Origin: Planctomycetota bacterium
Lineage (GTDB): Bacteria > Planctomycetota > B15-G4 > SIAN01
Assembly: GCA_016795285.1 (NCBI GenBank)
Contig: JAEUIC010000025.1
Coordinates: 62,001-126,000, forward strand
Direction of reading: 5' to 3'
DNA length: 64,000 bases
The notes beneath the pieces were generated by a model that ran no database searches, was not told the DNA's origin, and was given only the letters and a program-made list of their open reading frames with translations. Both the position numbers and the translations under genes were made by a program. Position 1 is the first letter of the stretch, and each line of letters starts with the position of its first letter. Positions 26,270 to 35,001 of the stretch are shown piece after piece.

Positions 26270-26500
26270 AGCTCTCCCCGGGGCTTCCCCGGACGACGCC
26301 GGTTCGCGAGAGGTACTTCAGCATCCGCCGTGCCGCCGAGCGGAGTCGTCTTCCAACACCCCAGATGGCCCCGGCGAGCGTTCGTTCGTGCGAAAACGCG
26401 CGAGCGCTGCCCCGCCGATCGGCGGCCCTCTGGAGAAGCGCGCTCTAGTCCCCCCACCGGCTGCGAGTCACCGGTCGGCGCGCGGCGAGCGGGCAACGAC

Positions 26501-26535
26501 GCGGCCCGCGTCGATCGGCGATCGACGCGGGCCGC
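26501..26535 (-). terminator. Perfect 16-bp hairpin after giant lipoprotein 3
   Basis: The arms 26501-26516 and 26520-26535 are perfectly complementary with a three-base loop (GGC). The hairpin starts about 50 bp beyond the stop codon. No T-run follows, so it is a strong GC hairpin without the classical tail; a role in transcript stability is also possible. Confidence 0.6.
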
Positions 26536-26585
26536 ATGGAGGGACGCTTCGAGGTGCTGCGACGGCGCGCGCCGCGCGCTGCAGC

Positions 26586-29500
26586 TCACTGCCGCCAGTA
26601 GCTCATGAGCTTCTTCACGCCGCCGACCCCCGGATCGGTGATGGTGTTCAAGATCGCACCCGGCGTTCCCGGGCTCACGACCTGGATCGCACCGACGTCC
26701 TCGAAGGAGACGTAGATCCGGTCGGGCACCACGGCAGCGAAGCAGAACGGCGAATTGAGGCGCACCGGGTTCTTCGAGTTGATCAGGCCGGCCTTCTCCG
26801 GCTCGGGCGCCGTCGAGACGCAGCCGAGGTTCGGCGCCGACGAGTTGCTGCCGCCCGCCGAGCGCCAACCCGTCGTCGCGAGGTCGGAGAGGGTGACGTC
26901 GGTCGGCGATTCGCCGATGAAGCGCGCGTTGTCGAGGTTGCCCCAGGTGCGCACGATCTGGAAGACGCGGTCGAGGAAGCCCGGCGGCGTCTGCAGGCCC
27001 GGCGGCGCGAGGATCGGCAGCGGGCCGAGCTGCGCCTGCACGGTGAACTGGATCTCGGTCACGCGGCCGCGCCCTTCGGTGTCGCGGTGCGCCACGAAGC
27101 AGCCGCCGGCGAGCAGGCCGGAGGGGTTCGGGAACGGGTCGTAGCAGAGGCCGCGCGGCGCGAGCAGCGGATCGTTCGTGTCGTCGCTCGGCAGCGAACC
27201 GCGCACGTTGTCGATGCCGATGCCTTGCGGGCCGTCGGGTCCCGACTCGTAGACGACGACGCTGTTGCCGGTGAAGTTCGAGACGTAGGCGAAGTAGAGG
27301 CCGCACGCCCAGCCGATCTGCGTCGGGGCCAGCGGGCTCGGCGAGAACGGCGTGATCTGTCGCGGCGAGGCCTCGATGTCGTACGGGCCGCTGATCAGCG
27401 CATCGAGCGTCTTGCGGACGCCCAAGTCGACCGCCGAGATCAGCGACACCGTGTTGCCGGTGTAGTTGCACACGAGGATCTCCTCGTGCTCCGGCTGGAC
27501 GCAGATGGCGCGCGGCCCCTCGCCGACGCCGATGCGCGCGATCTCGCGATGGAAGTCGGGGCCGAGCGGGTTGGTGCCGATCACCGAGACGCTGTCGTTG
27601 TCGAAGTTGGTGACGTAGATCTTCGACAGGTCGGGCGCGATCGCGAGCCCGGTCGGATCGGGCGTCGGGATGCTCGCGATGATGCGCATCGTGTTGCTGT
27701 TGATGGCGTGCACCACGCCGTTGGTCGTGTCGGCCGCGTAGAGGAAGTTGCCGATCTGCTGGCGCGACGAGTAGGTCACCGACGCCGACGCCGACTGCTG
27801 GCCCGGGCCGTGGCCGATGTGCGGGAAGACGATCTGGTCGGCGTTGTCGGGGCGGACGTCGTTGGGCTGCAGGTGGATGTAGCCGAGGCCGCCGCGCGGG
27901 CCGGTGAAGACCTCCTCGCCTTCGAGGAGCAGCGGCGTCCCGTCCTCGTTCGCGAGGTCGGGGATGGTGGCGATCTCGGGCATCCCGAGCCAGTAGCGGG
28001 TCGGCGGAGGGTTGGGCGTCGGCGGATCGCAGATCGTGTTGCCGCGCCCGGTCCGCGTGTGCGGTACCGGCGAGTTCCAGATCGTCACGTGCAGCTGCGG
28101 GACCGCGCCGATGTTCTGCTGGTCGTAGTAGACCAGGTCGAGGAACTCGCCGACGATCATGTCGCTCACGTTGCCGACGCGGCCGAACTGGCGACCGGTC
28201 AGGATCACGTCGCCGGTGCTGTCGCGGCAGAGCGTCTCGAAGCCGCTCGAGCCTTCGTTGACGCCCGGCAGCGGCGTGCCCGGGTTGCCGGGGTCGTTGG
28301 GCGCGAACCACGGCTCGCCGCGCGCGGCGTTGGGACCGGGGCCGTACGGATAGGAGCCGGTGCCGACCGGGTAGTAGTAGCGGTTGTGGCCAAACTCGAT
28401 CATCGCGGCGAGCGTGCAGGGATCGAGCGGCGTCGGGTCACCGCCAGGGTAGGCCTCGAGCGCGATGCCGTTCGCGAGGTTCAAGCCGCCCGGATTCACT
28501 TCGCAACCGGCTGCGTTGAGCCAGTTCTTGGTGATCAGCGACGCGCGGCTCGGGTCGCCGGCGTTCGCGCCCGGCGCGTTGGTCGAGAGGCCGCGGCCGT
28601 TCAGGTCGATCGCGCCGATGCCGTTGCCGGTGGTCGGCAGCCAGTAGACGACCTCGGGCGACACCGGGATGTTGACGATCCCGGCGCCCGGACCGCTCGT
28701 GAAGCTGCGCGTGAAGTCGATCGGGTCGAGGATGCCGTCGCCGTCGGTGTCGGCGAGTTCGCCGGGATAGCTGTTGCCGGCGAGGTCGCGCACCGCGTCG
28801 GCGGCCGCCGTCGTCGCGTTGGTGTTCAGCACCAGCGCGCGCACTCCGACGTCGATGCCGATGTTGGGCGGGAGGTCGATCAGCGGGCGCAGCCGGTAGG
28901 TCGCGAGGTTGTTCGAGTTGAGCGGCCGGCAATCGAACGGGATGAAGAGCTGGCCGACCGCGGTGTTCACGGTCGCGGTCACGTAGGTGTTCGGGTACGG
29001 GAAGTTCGGCGCCCCATTGAAGAATCGCGGCGTGCGCGGCGAGTTGCCGACGAACGAGTCGATCCCGTAGAGCGGCGAGTCGCCGACGCTGCGCGGAACG
29101 ACCGGCTCCGAGAACTCGACGATGAACGACGAGGCGACGTCGACCGAGTTCGGATTCAGCGGATCGAGCGGGCTGCGCTGCTCGGCTTCGATGCGCACGA
29201 TGTCGGGAGCGCGCGTGTCGCTGGTGGCGCCGATCGCGATGGTCCACACCGCGTTCCACTCGTACCCCGCGATGCGCGCGACCGTGATCCGCACGGTGTC
29301 GAGCGTGCCGTTCTCGTGGTCGGTCGCGTCGGCGATCTCGTCCTTCGTGTTGGACGCGGAATTGAAGTCGAAGCCGAAGGTCGCCGCAGTCGACAGGTTG
29401 CGATCGCTGTCGGCCACGTAGAGGAAGACGTTGTTGCCGAGGTTCTTGTCGACGGAGCCCTGCACGTCGTGCGGGAAGCCCGGATCGTTGGCGTGGTTCA

Positions 29501-29912
29501 CGCCGAGCGCGTCGATCCCGTTCACCATCGCGAGCCCGGGCAGATGGTCGCCCGTGAGGTCGTTCACCGTGATCGCGCCGTTCAGGTAGGAGAACGGCGC
29601 CGTGAGCGAGTTGTTCTCCAGCACGTCGGCGCGCGCGATCGGGAAGGGGAACTCGAGCCGGAACCAGTGGCTCGCGGTCGTCACCGTCACCGGCAGCGTC
29701 GGCGGCGGGCTCGCCCCGTTGCCGACGTTCGCCTCCTCGATCGAGCGCGACAGCCGTCCGGTCGGGCCGTTCAGCACGATCACCGGGTCGTCGACCGACC
29801 CCGGTCCCGAGGCGCCGCCACCTCCCCCGCCACCGCAGCCCGAGAACGCCGCCATCGCGATCGCGGCGGCGCACCACGGAGCCGCTTCAGCACGCCAAGC
29901 GTTTCGAGGCAT
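26586..29912 (-). CDS. Giant Gly-rich beta-propeller lipoprotein 3
   Basis: A 1108-residue paralogue. The signal peptide ends AFSGC, followed by glycines and VDDPVIVLNGPTGRLSRSIE. It then repeats the shared plan: FSYLNGAITVNDLTGDHLPG, an Ig-like FIVEFSEPVVPRSVGD, VSPEVVYWLPTTGNGIGAID, GSSGFETLCRDSTGDVILTG, MIVGEFLDLVYYDQ and LLEGEEVFTG. A YVTN beta-propeller (FLYAADTTNGVVHAINSNTM, KIYVTNFDNDSVSVIG) and the closing KKLMSYWRQ follow. AGGAG lies about ten bases before the ATG, and a strong promoter stands 50 bp upstream. It is most alike to protein 2, so a local duplication is likely. A secreted surface lipoprotein; function unknown. Confidence 0.85.
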   Translation of the reverse strand: MPRNAWRAEAAPWCAAAIAMAAFSGCGGGGGGGASGPGSVDDPVIVLNGPTGRLSRSIEEANVGNGASPPPTLPVTVTTASHWFRLEFPFPIARADVLENNSLTAPFSYLNGAITVNDLTGDHLPGLAMVNGIDALGVNHANDPGFPHDVQGSVDKNLGNNVFLYVADSDRNLSTAATFGFDFNSASNTKDEIADATDHENGTLDTVRITVARIAGYEWNAVWTIAIGATSDTRAPDIVRIEAEQRSPLDPLNPNSVDVASSFIVEFSEPVVPRSVGDSPLYGIDSFVGNSPRTPRFFNGAPNFPYPNTYVTATVNTAVGQLFIPFDCRPLNSNNLATYRLRPLIDLPPNIGIDVGVRALVLNTNATTAAADAVRDLAGNSYPGELADTDGDGILDPIDFTRSFTSGPGAGIVNIPVSPEVVYWLPTTGNGIGAIDLNGRGLSTNAPGANAGDPSRASLITKNWLNAAGCEVNPGGLNLANGIALEAYPGGDPTPLDPCTLAAMIEFGHNRYYYPVGTGSYPYGPGPNAARGEPWFAPNDPGNPGTPLPGVNEGSSGFETLCRDSTGDVILTGRQFGRVGNVSDMIVGEFLDLVYYDQQNIGAVPQLHVTIWNSPVPHTRTGRGNTICDPPTPNPPPTRYWLGMPEIATIPDLANEDGTPLLLEGEEVFTGPRGGLGYIHLQPNDVRPDNADQIVFPHIGHGPGQQSASASVTYSSRQQIGNFLYAADTTNGVVHAINSNTMRIIASIPTPDPTGLAIAPDLSKIYVTNFDNDSVSVIGTNPLGPDFHREIARIGVGEGPRAICVQPEHEEILVCNYTGNTVSLISAVDLGVRKTLDALISGPYDIEASPRQITPFSPSPLAPTQIGWACGLYFAYVSNFTGNSVVVYESGPDGPQGIGIDNVRGSLPSDDTNDPLLAPRGLCYDPFPNPSGLLAGGCFVAHRDTEGRGRVTEIQFTVQAQLGPLPILAPPGLQTPPGFLDRVFQIVRTWGNLDNARFIGESPTDVTLSDLATTGWRSAGGSNSSAPNLGCVSTAPEPEKAGLINSKNPVRLNSPFCFAAVVPDRIYVSFEDVGAIQVVSPGTPGAILNTITDPGVGGVKKLMSYWRQ

Positions 29913-30269
29913 CGTTCCAGCTCTCCTGGGAGGTCCGTCCGTTCCCCGGACGAGGACGCGACTTTGTACGCGCTACCCGGGGACGGGTCAAAGCCGAGCT
30001 CAGGGCAGCCCCCCGAGGAGTCTTCCCATCACCTCGCGTGCCACGCTGTAGGTGCGCGCCACGGCGCGAGTGACCGCGGCGGCCGCGCTGTACCCAGAGC
30101 GGATTCGCACGGGGCTCGCCCGCGGGCACGGCGGCCTCCGCAGCCGCCCCGCTTCCTTGATGAGGCGCAACGCCACCGATAGCGTTCCGCGCCGTGTCCC
30201 CCGGCGCCGAGGCGCCGCGCGGCCACGGTCCCTGGGGAGGGACGGAAGTCTCGGCAGGCGGGGGGCGCG
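29913..30269. other. Divergent intergenic region lipoprotein 3 / ruvB
   Basis: About 360 bp between two divergent genes. The minus-strand promoter for lipoprotein 3 is clear (29963-29991). A promoter for ruvB should lie toward 30200, but no convincing hexamers are seen there. No other structure stands out. Confidence 0.5.
29963..29991 (-). promoter_or_regulatory. Promoter of giant lipoprotein 3
   Basis: On the minus strand TTGACC (29986-29991) and TACAAA (29963-29968) are separated by 17 bp. As in the promoter of lipoprotein 2, the spacer includes CCCCGGG, and GGGTCAAAGC is shared around the -35 box. Confidence 0.78.
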
Positions 30270-31286
30270 ATGATCGCGAGCACGTTCGCGCAACTGAACC
30301 GGGCCGACGCCGCTCCCGAGGATGGCGAGCTGCGCCCGCAGACGCTCGACGAGTTCATCGGGCAAGAGCGCACGATCGACAACCTGCGCATCGCCGTGCA
30401 GGCCGCGCGCATGCGTGGCGAACCGCTCGACCATGTGCTCCTCTCGGGCCTGCCGGGACTCGGCAAGACGACGCTCTGCATGCTCCTCGCACGCGAGTGC
30501 AGCCGCCGGCTCCACACCACGTCGGGTCCAGCGCTCGCTCGCCCCGCCGACCTCGCCGGCCTGCTCACCGGCCTCGAGCAAGGCGACCTCCTCTTCATCG
30601 ACGAGGTGCACCGCCTCCCGATCGCCGTCGAGGAGTACCTCTACAGCGCGATGGAGGACTTCGTCGTCGACGTGCCGATCGACCAGGGCCTCGGCGCCCG
30701 CACCGTCCGCCTGCCGATCCAGCCGTTCACGCTGGTGGGTGCGACGACGCGCGAAGGGCACCTCACCGCCGCCTTCCGCGGCCGCTTCGGCATCCACGAG
30801 AAGCTCGAGGCCTACCCGGTCGACCATCTGGTGCGCATCCTGCAACGCACCGCCCGCATCCTCGGCCTCTCGCTCGGAGCGACGGCCGCCGCCTGCGTCG
30901 CGACGCGCGCCCGCGGCACGCCGCGCATCGCCAATCGGCTGCTGCGCCGCTTGCGCGATCTCGCGCAGGTGCGCGGCGCTCCGCTCGTCGACCAGCCGCT
31001 CGCCGAGGAGGGTCTCGCGCGCCTCGGCATCGACGACCTCGGTCTCGAGGAGACCGATCGGCGCATCCTCGGCCTGCTCCATCGCTCCGACCACGGCACG
31101 CTCGGCTTGAAGACGATCGGCGCCGGCGTCGGCGAAGCGGAGGAGACGATCGAGGAGGTCTACGAGCCGCACCTCCTGCGCCTCGAACTGATCCGCAAGA
31201 CGCCGCGCGGGCGCGAACTGACGCCGCGCGGCCGCGACTGGTGCCGCACCCATCCGCTCTCCGGAGCCTCCCCGCATGAAGCGTGA
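30270..31286 (+). CDS. ruvB: Holliday junction branch migration helicase RuvB
   Basis: A 338-residue AAA+ ATPase of standard size. It has LRPQTLDEFIGQERTIDNLR, the Walker A GLPGLGKTTL (usually GPPGLGKTTL), Walker B DLLFIDEVHRLPIAVEEYLY, the sensor TLVGATTREGHLTAAFRGRF (usually GATTRAG-L), and a C-terminal winged helix ending LELIRKTPRGRELTPRG. RuvB drives branch migration with RuvA during recombination repair; ruvA and ruvC are not in the window. The 3' end overlaps the next gene by 11 bp, so ruvB, the SpoIID-like gene and tgt form one plus-strand unit. Confidence 0.96.
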   Translation: MIASTFAQLNRADAAPEDGELRPQTLDEFIGQERTIDNLRIAVQAARMRGEPLDHVLLSGLPGLGKTTLCMLLARECSRRLHTTSGPALARPADLAGLLTGLEQGDLLFIDEVHRLPIAVEEYLYSAMEDFVVDVPIDQGLGARTVRLPIQPFTLVGATTREGHLTAAFRGRFGIHEKLEAYPVDHLVRILQRTARILGLSLGATAAACVATRARGTPRIANRLLRRLRDLAQVRGAPLVDQPLAEEGLARLGIDDLGLEETDRRILGLLHRSDHGTLGLKTIGAGVGEAEETIEEVYEPHLLRLELIRKTPRGRELTPRGRDWCRTHPLSGASPHEA

Positions 31287-32478
31287 GCTGCGCTGGCGCG
31301 ACACCGTCCGCCACGCCACCCGCTGGATCGCCGCTCCGCGCCGCGCCGCCGCCGTCGCCACGCTGATCGCCGCTTGCGCGTTGGCCTTCGTGCGCTGCAC
31401 GACGCCGCGCGCGGCCGCCGCGATGCCCGAGGTGCAGGTGCTGCTCGACCGCGACCTCGCCACCGTCGAGCTCGCCTGCGACGGCTCCTACCAGGTCACC
31501 GACGGCAACGGCGATCCGGTCGCGCAGGGACGCCGCCTCGCGAGCGGCCGCGTGCGCCCGAGCGGCGACGGCCTCGACCTGAACGGCGTCGCGCTGGCGA
31601 CTCCCGAGATGCGTCTCGAGCCGACCGATGGCGACCTCTTCCGCTACAAGGGCAAGAGCTTCGCCGGCGACCTGCGCGTGCGGCGCGACGGCCGCGGTCG
31701 CCTCGAGGTGAGCAACGTCCTCGACATCGAGGAGTACGTGGCGGGCGTCCTCTTCTCCGAGATGCCGTCCAACTTCCCCGACGAGGCGTTGAAGGCGCAA
31801 GCGGTCGCGGCGCGCACCTACGCGCGCTGGCGGCTCGACCACGGCGAGACGCTGCTGCGCTCGACCGACGCCGATCAGGTCTACGGCGGCGCCGGACCGA
31901 AGCACGCGCGCGCCCGCGCGTTGGTCGCGGCGACCCGCGGCCAAGTGCTCGAAGCGGAGGGCCGCCCGCTCTGCTCGTTCTTCATGAGCACCTGCGGCGG
32001 CGCGACGGTCGACGGGCCTGAGGTCTTCAAGGATGCGCCGCGCGCCGGCCTGGTCGGCGTCGAGTGCGAGTGGTGCAAGGCGTCGCCCAAGTACCGCTGG
32101 AAGCGGACGCTGTCGCTCGCCGAGCTCGAGCGGCGCTTGAAGGTGACCGGCCTCGCCGCCATCGACGTCGAGCGCGATCGCTTCGGCCACGCGCTGCGCT
32201 TCACCGTGCGCAGCAGCGCCGGGAAGAAGCGGCTCGAGAGCCAGGAGTTCCGCCGCCAGTGGAACGCCGGCGCCAAGGACGACGGCGACAAGCTGCCGAG
32301 CGCCTGGGCGCTGCGCCTCGACGTCGGCCGCGCCGGCGTCACCTTCGAGGGCGCCGGGTTCGGCCACGGCGTCGGCCTCTGCCAGTTCGGCGCCGCCGGC
32401 CTCGGCGCCGCCGGCAAGTCGTGGCGCGAGATCGTCGCCTACTACTACCGCGGCGCGCAGCTGGTGAGACGCTGGTGA
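31276..32478 (+). CDS. SpoIID/LytB-domain protein
   Basis: A 400-residue protein with an N-terminal basic stretch and one membrane or signal segment (near residues 25-41). The SpoIID domain is clear: YVAGVLFSEMPSNFPDEALK, AQAVAARTYARW, FFMSTCGGATVDGPEVF, and the closing GFGHGVGLCQFGAAGLGAAG. SpoIID in endospore formers is a lytic transglycosylase acting on denuded glycan strands; in non-sporulating bacteria the domain occurs in envelope proteins with probable peptidoglycan-related roles. The catalytic Glu of the E-M-P motif is kept. It starts inside the end of ruvB and its stop overlaps the GTG of tgt. Confidence 0.9.
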   Translation: MKRELRWRDTVRHATRWIAAPRRAAAVATLIAACALAFVRCTTPRAAAAMPEVQVLLDRDLATVELACDGSYQVTDGNGDPVAQGRRLASGRVRPSGDGLDLNGVALATPEMRLEPTDGDLFRYKGKSFAGDLRVRRDGRGRLEVSNVLDIEEYVAGVLFSEMPSNFPDEALKAQAVAARTYARWRLDHGETLLRSTDADQVYGGAGPKHARARALVAATRGQVLEAEGRPLCSFFMSTCGGATVDGPEVFKDAPRAGLVGVECEWCKASPKYRWKRTLSLAELERRLKVTGLAAIDVERDRFGHALRFTVRSSAGKKRLESQEFRRQWNAGAKDDGDKLPSAWALRLDVGRAGVTFEGAGFGHGVGLCQFGAAGLGAAGKSWREIVAYYYRGAQLVRRW

Positions 32479-33590
32479 GCGCGCGCGTCCGCTTCGAGGT
32501 GACGGCGCGCTCCGGCGCGGCGCGGCGCGGCACGCTCACCGTGCGCGGCCGCTCGACGCCGACGCCCGCGTTCATGCCGGTCGCGACGCAAGGGACGCTG
32601 AAGGGGATCGCCGGCGGACGCCTCGCGCCGATGGGCTTCCACGCGCTGCTGGCCAACACCTACCACCTCGCGCTGCGGCCGGGCGAGGAGACGGTGCGCG
32701 CGCTCGGCGGCCTGCACCGCTTCATGGACTACGACGGGATCCTGCTCACCGACAGCGGCGGCTTCCAGGTCTTCAGCCTCGCGGAACGGCGCTTGGTCGA
32801 CGACGCCGGCGTCACCTTCCGCTCCCACCTCGACGGCGCGCCGTTGCGCCTCACGCCCGAACGCGCGATGAAGATCCAGCACGCGCTCGACTCCGACATC
32901 GCGATGGTGCTCGACGAGTGCCCCCCCGCCGACGCGCCGCCCGACGAGCTGCGCCGCGCGGTCGAGCGCAGCGTCGCGTGGGCGCGCCGCTCGCTGGCGG
33001 CCCATCGCGCGCTCGACGCGGCGAGTTCCACCGAGCGCGCGTGCTTCGCGATCGTGCAGGGCGGCCGCGACGTCGCGCTGCGCCGCTCCATGGCCGACGA
33101 GCTGGCGCGCGACGCCTTCGACGGCTTCGCGCTCGGCGGCATCGCGGTCGGCGAGGACGCCGCGACGATCCGCGCCGAAGCGGAGCAGTTCGCCCCGCTC
33201 CTGCCCGCCGACAAGCCGCGCTACCTGATGGGCGTCGGCAGCCCGCGCGAACTGGTCGCCGCGGTCCACGCCGGCATCGACCTGTTCGACTGCGTGCTCC
33301 CGACCCGCAACGCCCGCAACGGCTACCTCTGGAGCCGCGCCGGCATCGTCAAGATCCGCAACGCCGACCATGCGCAGAGCGGCGCTCCGATCGAGGAGGG
33401 CTGCGACTGCACCGCGTGCGCTCGCCACAGCCGCGCCTACCTGCGCCACCTCTTCCAGGCCGACGAGATGCTCGGGCCGATCCTCGCCACCGAGCACAAC
33501 CTGCGCTTCTTCCAGCGCCTGCTGGTGGAGCTGCGCGCCGAGATCGAGAGCGGCGTCGCCGCCGACTGGAGCTGGCTCGCGCCGAGCTAG
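32475..33590 (+). CDS. tgt: tRNA-guanine transglycosylase
   Basis: A 371-residue enzyme. Recognisable are TPAFMPVATQGTLKGI, LANTYHLALRPGEE, LLTDSGGFQVFSL with the catalytic Asp, IAMVLDECPP, FAIVQGGRDVALR, GFALGGIAVGE, LFDCVLPTRNARNG with the nucleophilic Asp, and the zinc site CDCTACARHSRAYLRHL. It exchanges guanine-34 for the queuosine precursor preQ1 in tRNAs with GUN anticodons. The GTG at 32475 overlaps the SpoIID stop (GTGA). Its TAG stop shares the bases CTAG with the stop of convergent larC. Confidence 0.96.
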   Translation: MSARVRFEVTARSGAARRGTLTVRGRSTPTPAFMPVATQGTLKGIAGGRLAPMGFHALLANTYHLALRPGEETVRALGGLHRFMDYDGILLTDSGGFQVFSLAERRLVDDAGVTFRSHLDGAPLRLTPERAMKIQHALDSDIAMVLDECPPADAPPDELRRAVERSVAWARRSLAAHRALDAASSTERACFAIVQGGRDVALRRSMADELARDAFDGFALGGIAVGEDAATIRAEAEQFAPLLPADKPRYLMGVGSPRELVAAVHAGIDLFDCVLPTRNARNGYLWSRAGIVKIRNADHAQSGAPIEEGCDCTACARHSRAYLRHLFQADEMLGPILATEHNLRFFQRLLVELRAEIESGVAADWSWLAPS

Positions 33591-34771
33591 CCCTGCGGCG
33601 CGCCGCCGTCGTGCAGCTCGCGGGCGAGGCGGCGGCGCACCTCCTCGAGCGGCAGCGCGTGGTCGCGCGCGAGGCGATCGAGCTCGGCGAACTCGGGCGC
33701 CACGCGCCGCCGGCCGTCGGGCAGCTCCGCCACCTTCACCGCCACTTCGCCGAGCGAGGTGGCGACGCGCGCGGCATGGCGCGGCACGATGCGCCGGGTC
33801 GCCCGCGTGCGCCGCACGCCGAGCGTCGGCGAATCGAGCAGCAAGAGCTCCTCGATCGCGCCGGCCCCCGCTTCGGTCGCGAGCACCTGCAGCAGATGGC
33901 CCGGTCGCCCCTTCTTCATCGTGGCCGGCAGCACCACGACGTCGAGCGCGCCGCACGCGAGGCAGCGCTCGATCAGCCGGCCGAGCTCCTGGCCGGTCGC
34001 ATCGTCGAGGTTGCACTCGAGCACGACGACGCTCTCCCCCGCCGGCGCCGCCATCTCGCACTCGACCACGCGCACCGCATTCGGCGGACTCTCGCGCACG
34101 CGCGTGCCGAGCCCGTAGCCGACGCGCTTCGGCACGTAGCTGAAGTCGCGGCCGAACCCCTCGCAGAGCGTCGACAGCAGCGCCGCGCCGGTCGGCGTGC
34201 AGAGCTCCTCCTGCAGCCCGCCGCTCACGATCGGCACGCCGGCCAGCAGCTCGAGCGTGGCGAGCGCGGGCACCGGCAGCAGGCCGTGCTCGGTGATCAC
34301 GAACCCCTCGCCGGTGGCGATCGGCGAGCAGAAGAGGCGCGGCGCGCCGAGCCGGTGGTGGAGCGCGCAGAAGCCCACCACGTCGGCGATCGAGTCGAGC
34401 GCGCCGACCTCGTGGAAGTGCACCTCGTCGATCGAGCAACCGTGCACCTTCGCCTCGGCGGCGCCGATCCGCTCGAAGACGCGCCGTGCGTTGCGCTGAA
34501 CGGCCGGCGGCAGCGCGCTCGCTTCGATCAGCGCGACGATGTCGCGCAGGTGGCGCCGCGGGGGCTTCACGTGCGGATCCAGCTGCACGAGGAAGCGCGT
34601 CCCGGCGAGGCCGCCCTGCCATTTCTTCTCGCGCGCGATCGTGAAGCCGCCGACGCGCAGCGCGGCGAGGTCCGCTTCGAGCCCCTCGAACGGTGCGCCG
34701 AGATCGAGCAGCGCCGCGACCAACATGTCACCGGCCGCTCCCGAGAAGCAGTCGAAGTAGAGGGACGACAT
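33587..34771 (-). CDS. larC: Nickel-pincer cofactor biosynthesis protein LarC
   Basis: A 394-residue protein of normal LarC length. The start MSSLYFDCFSGAAGDMLVAA is the LarC signature; IDEVHFHEVGALDSIADVVG, GLLPVPALATLELLAG, ELCTPTGAALL and LECNLDDATGQELG follow, with MKKGRPGHLLQVL near residue 290. LarC inserts nickel into the pyridinium-dithiocarboxylate cofactor used by lactate racemase and related enzymes. larA, larB and larE are not in the window, so the partner enzymes must be elsewhere. It is convergent with tgt, the two stop codons overlapping. A -10-like TAAGAT lies 35 bp upstream, without a clear -35. Confidence 0.94.
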   Translation of the reverse strand: MSSLYFDCFSGAAGDMLVAALLDLGAPFEGLEADLAALRVGGFTIAREKKWQGGLAGTRFLVQLDPHVKPPRRHLRDIVALIEASALPPAVQRNARRVFERIGAAEAKVHGCSIDEVHFHEVGALDSIADVVGFCALHHRLGAPRLFCSPIATGEGFVITEHGLLPVPALATLELLAGVPIVSGGLQEELCTPTGAALLSTLCEGFGRDFSYVPKRVGYGLGTRVRESPPNAVRVVECEMAAPAGESVVVLECNLDDATGQELGRLIERCLACGALDVVVLPATMKKGRPGHLLQVLATEAGAGAIEELLLLDSPTLGVRRTRATRRIVPRHAARVATSLGEVAVKVAELPDGRRRVAPEFAELDRLARDHALPLEEVRRRLARELHDGGAPQG

Positions 34772-35001
34772 CGTGGCACGCTCCGTCGGCGGGGAAGGGC
34801 GCGCGATCTTACGGCCCCCGGGGAGGGCCGATGGCCTGCGCTTCGCTAGGAGTCCGCTCGGAGTTGCGTGCTCGATCCAGTCCGCGCGACGCCGCGAAGC
34901 GGCAAGCCCTTCTGTTGCTCGCTTCTGCGGTCAACGCGGACCGAGTCGCAGCCGAAATAGCGGCGAACCGGCCTCAGCCAGCGCCGGCGCGGAGCTTGGT
35001 C

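Larger units (their letters stand above)
26159..26585. other. Intergenic region between giant lipoproteins 2 and 3
   Basis: About 430 bp without a convincing gene. It contains the promoter of lipoprotein 2 (26241-26269), GC palindromes inside and beside that promoter, and a perfect 16-bp hairpin (26501-26535) that probably ends transcription of lipoprotein 3. Open frames on the plus strand here are continuations of antisense frames and lack start signals. Confidence 0.6.

Noticed and set aside
18900..30182. Very long plus-strand open frames (999, 1304 and 1456 codons) across 18.9-30.2 kb
   Set aside because: They lie antisense to the three giant lipoproteins, are rich in Arg, Val, Asp and Ala without any domain, and arise from GC-rich codon bias; the minus-strand proteins have signals, promoters and conserved blocks.
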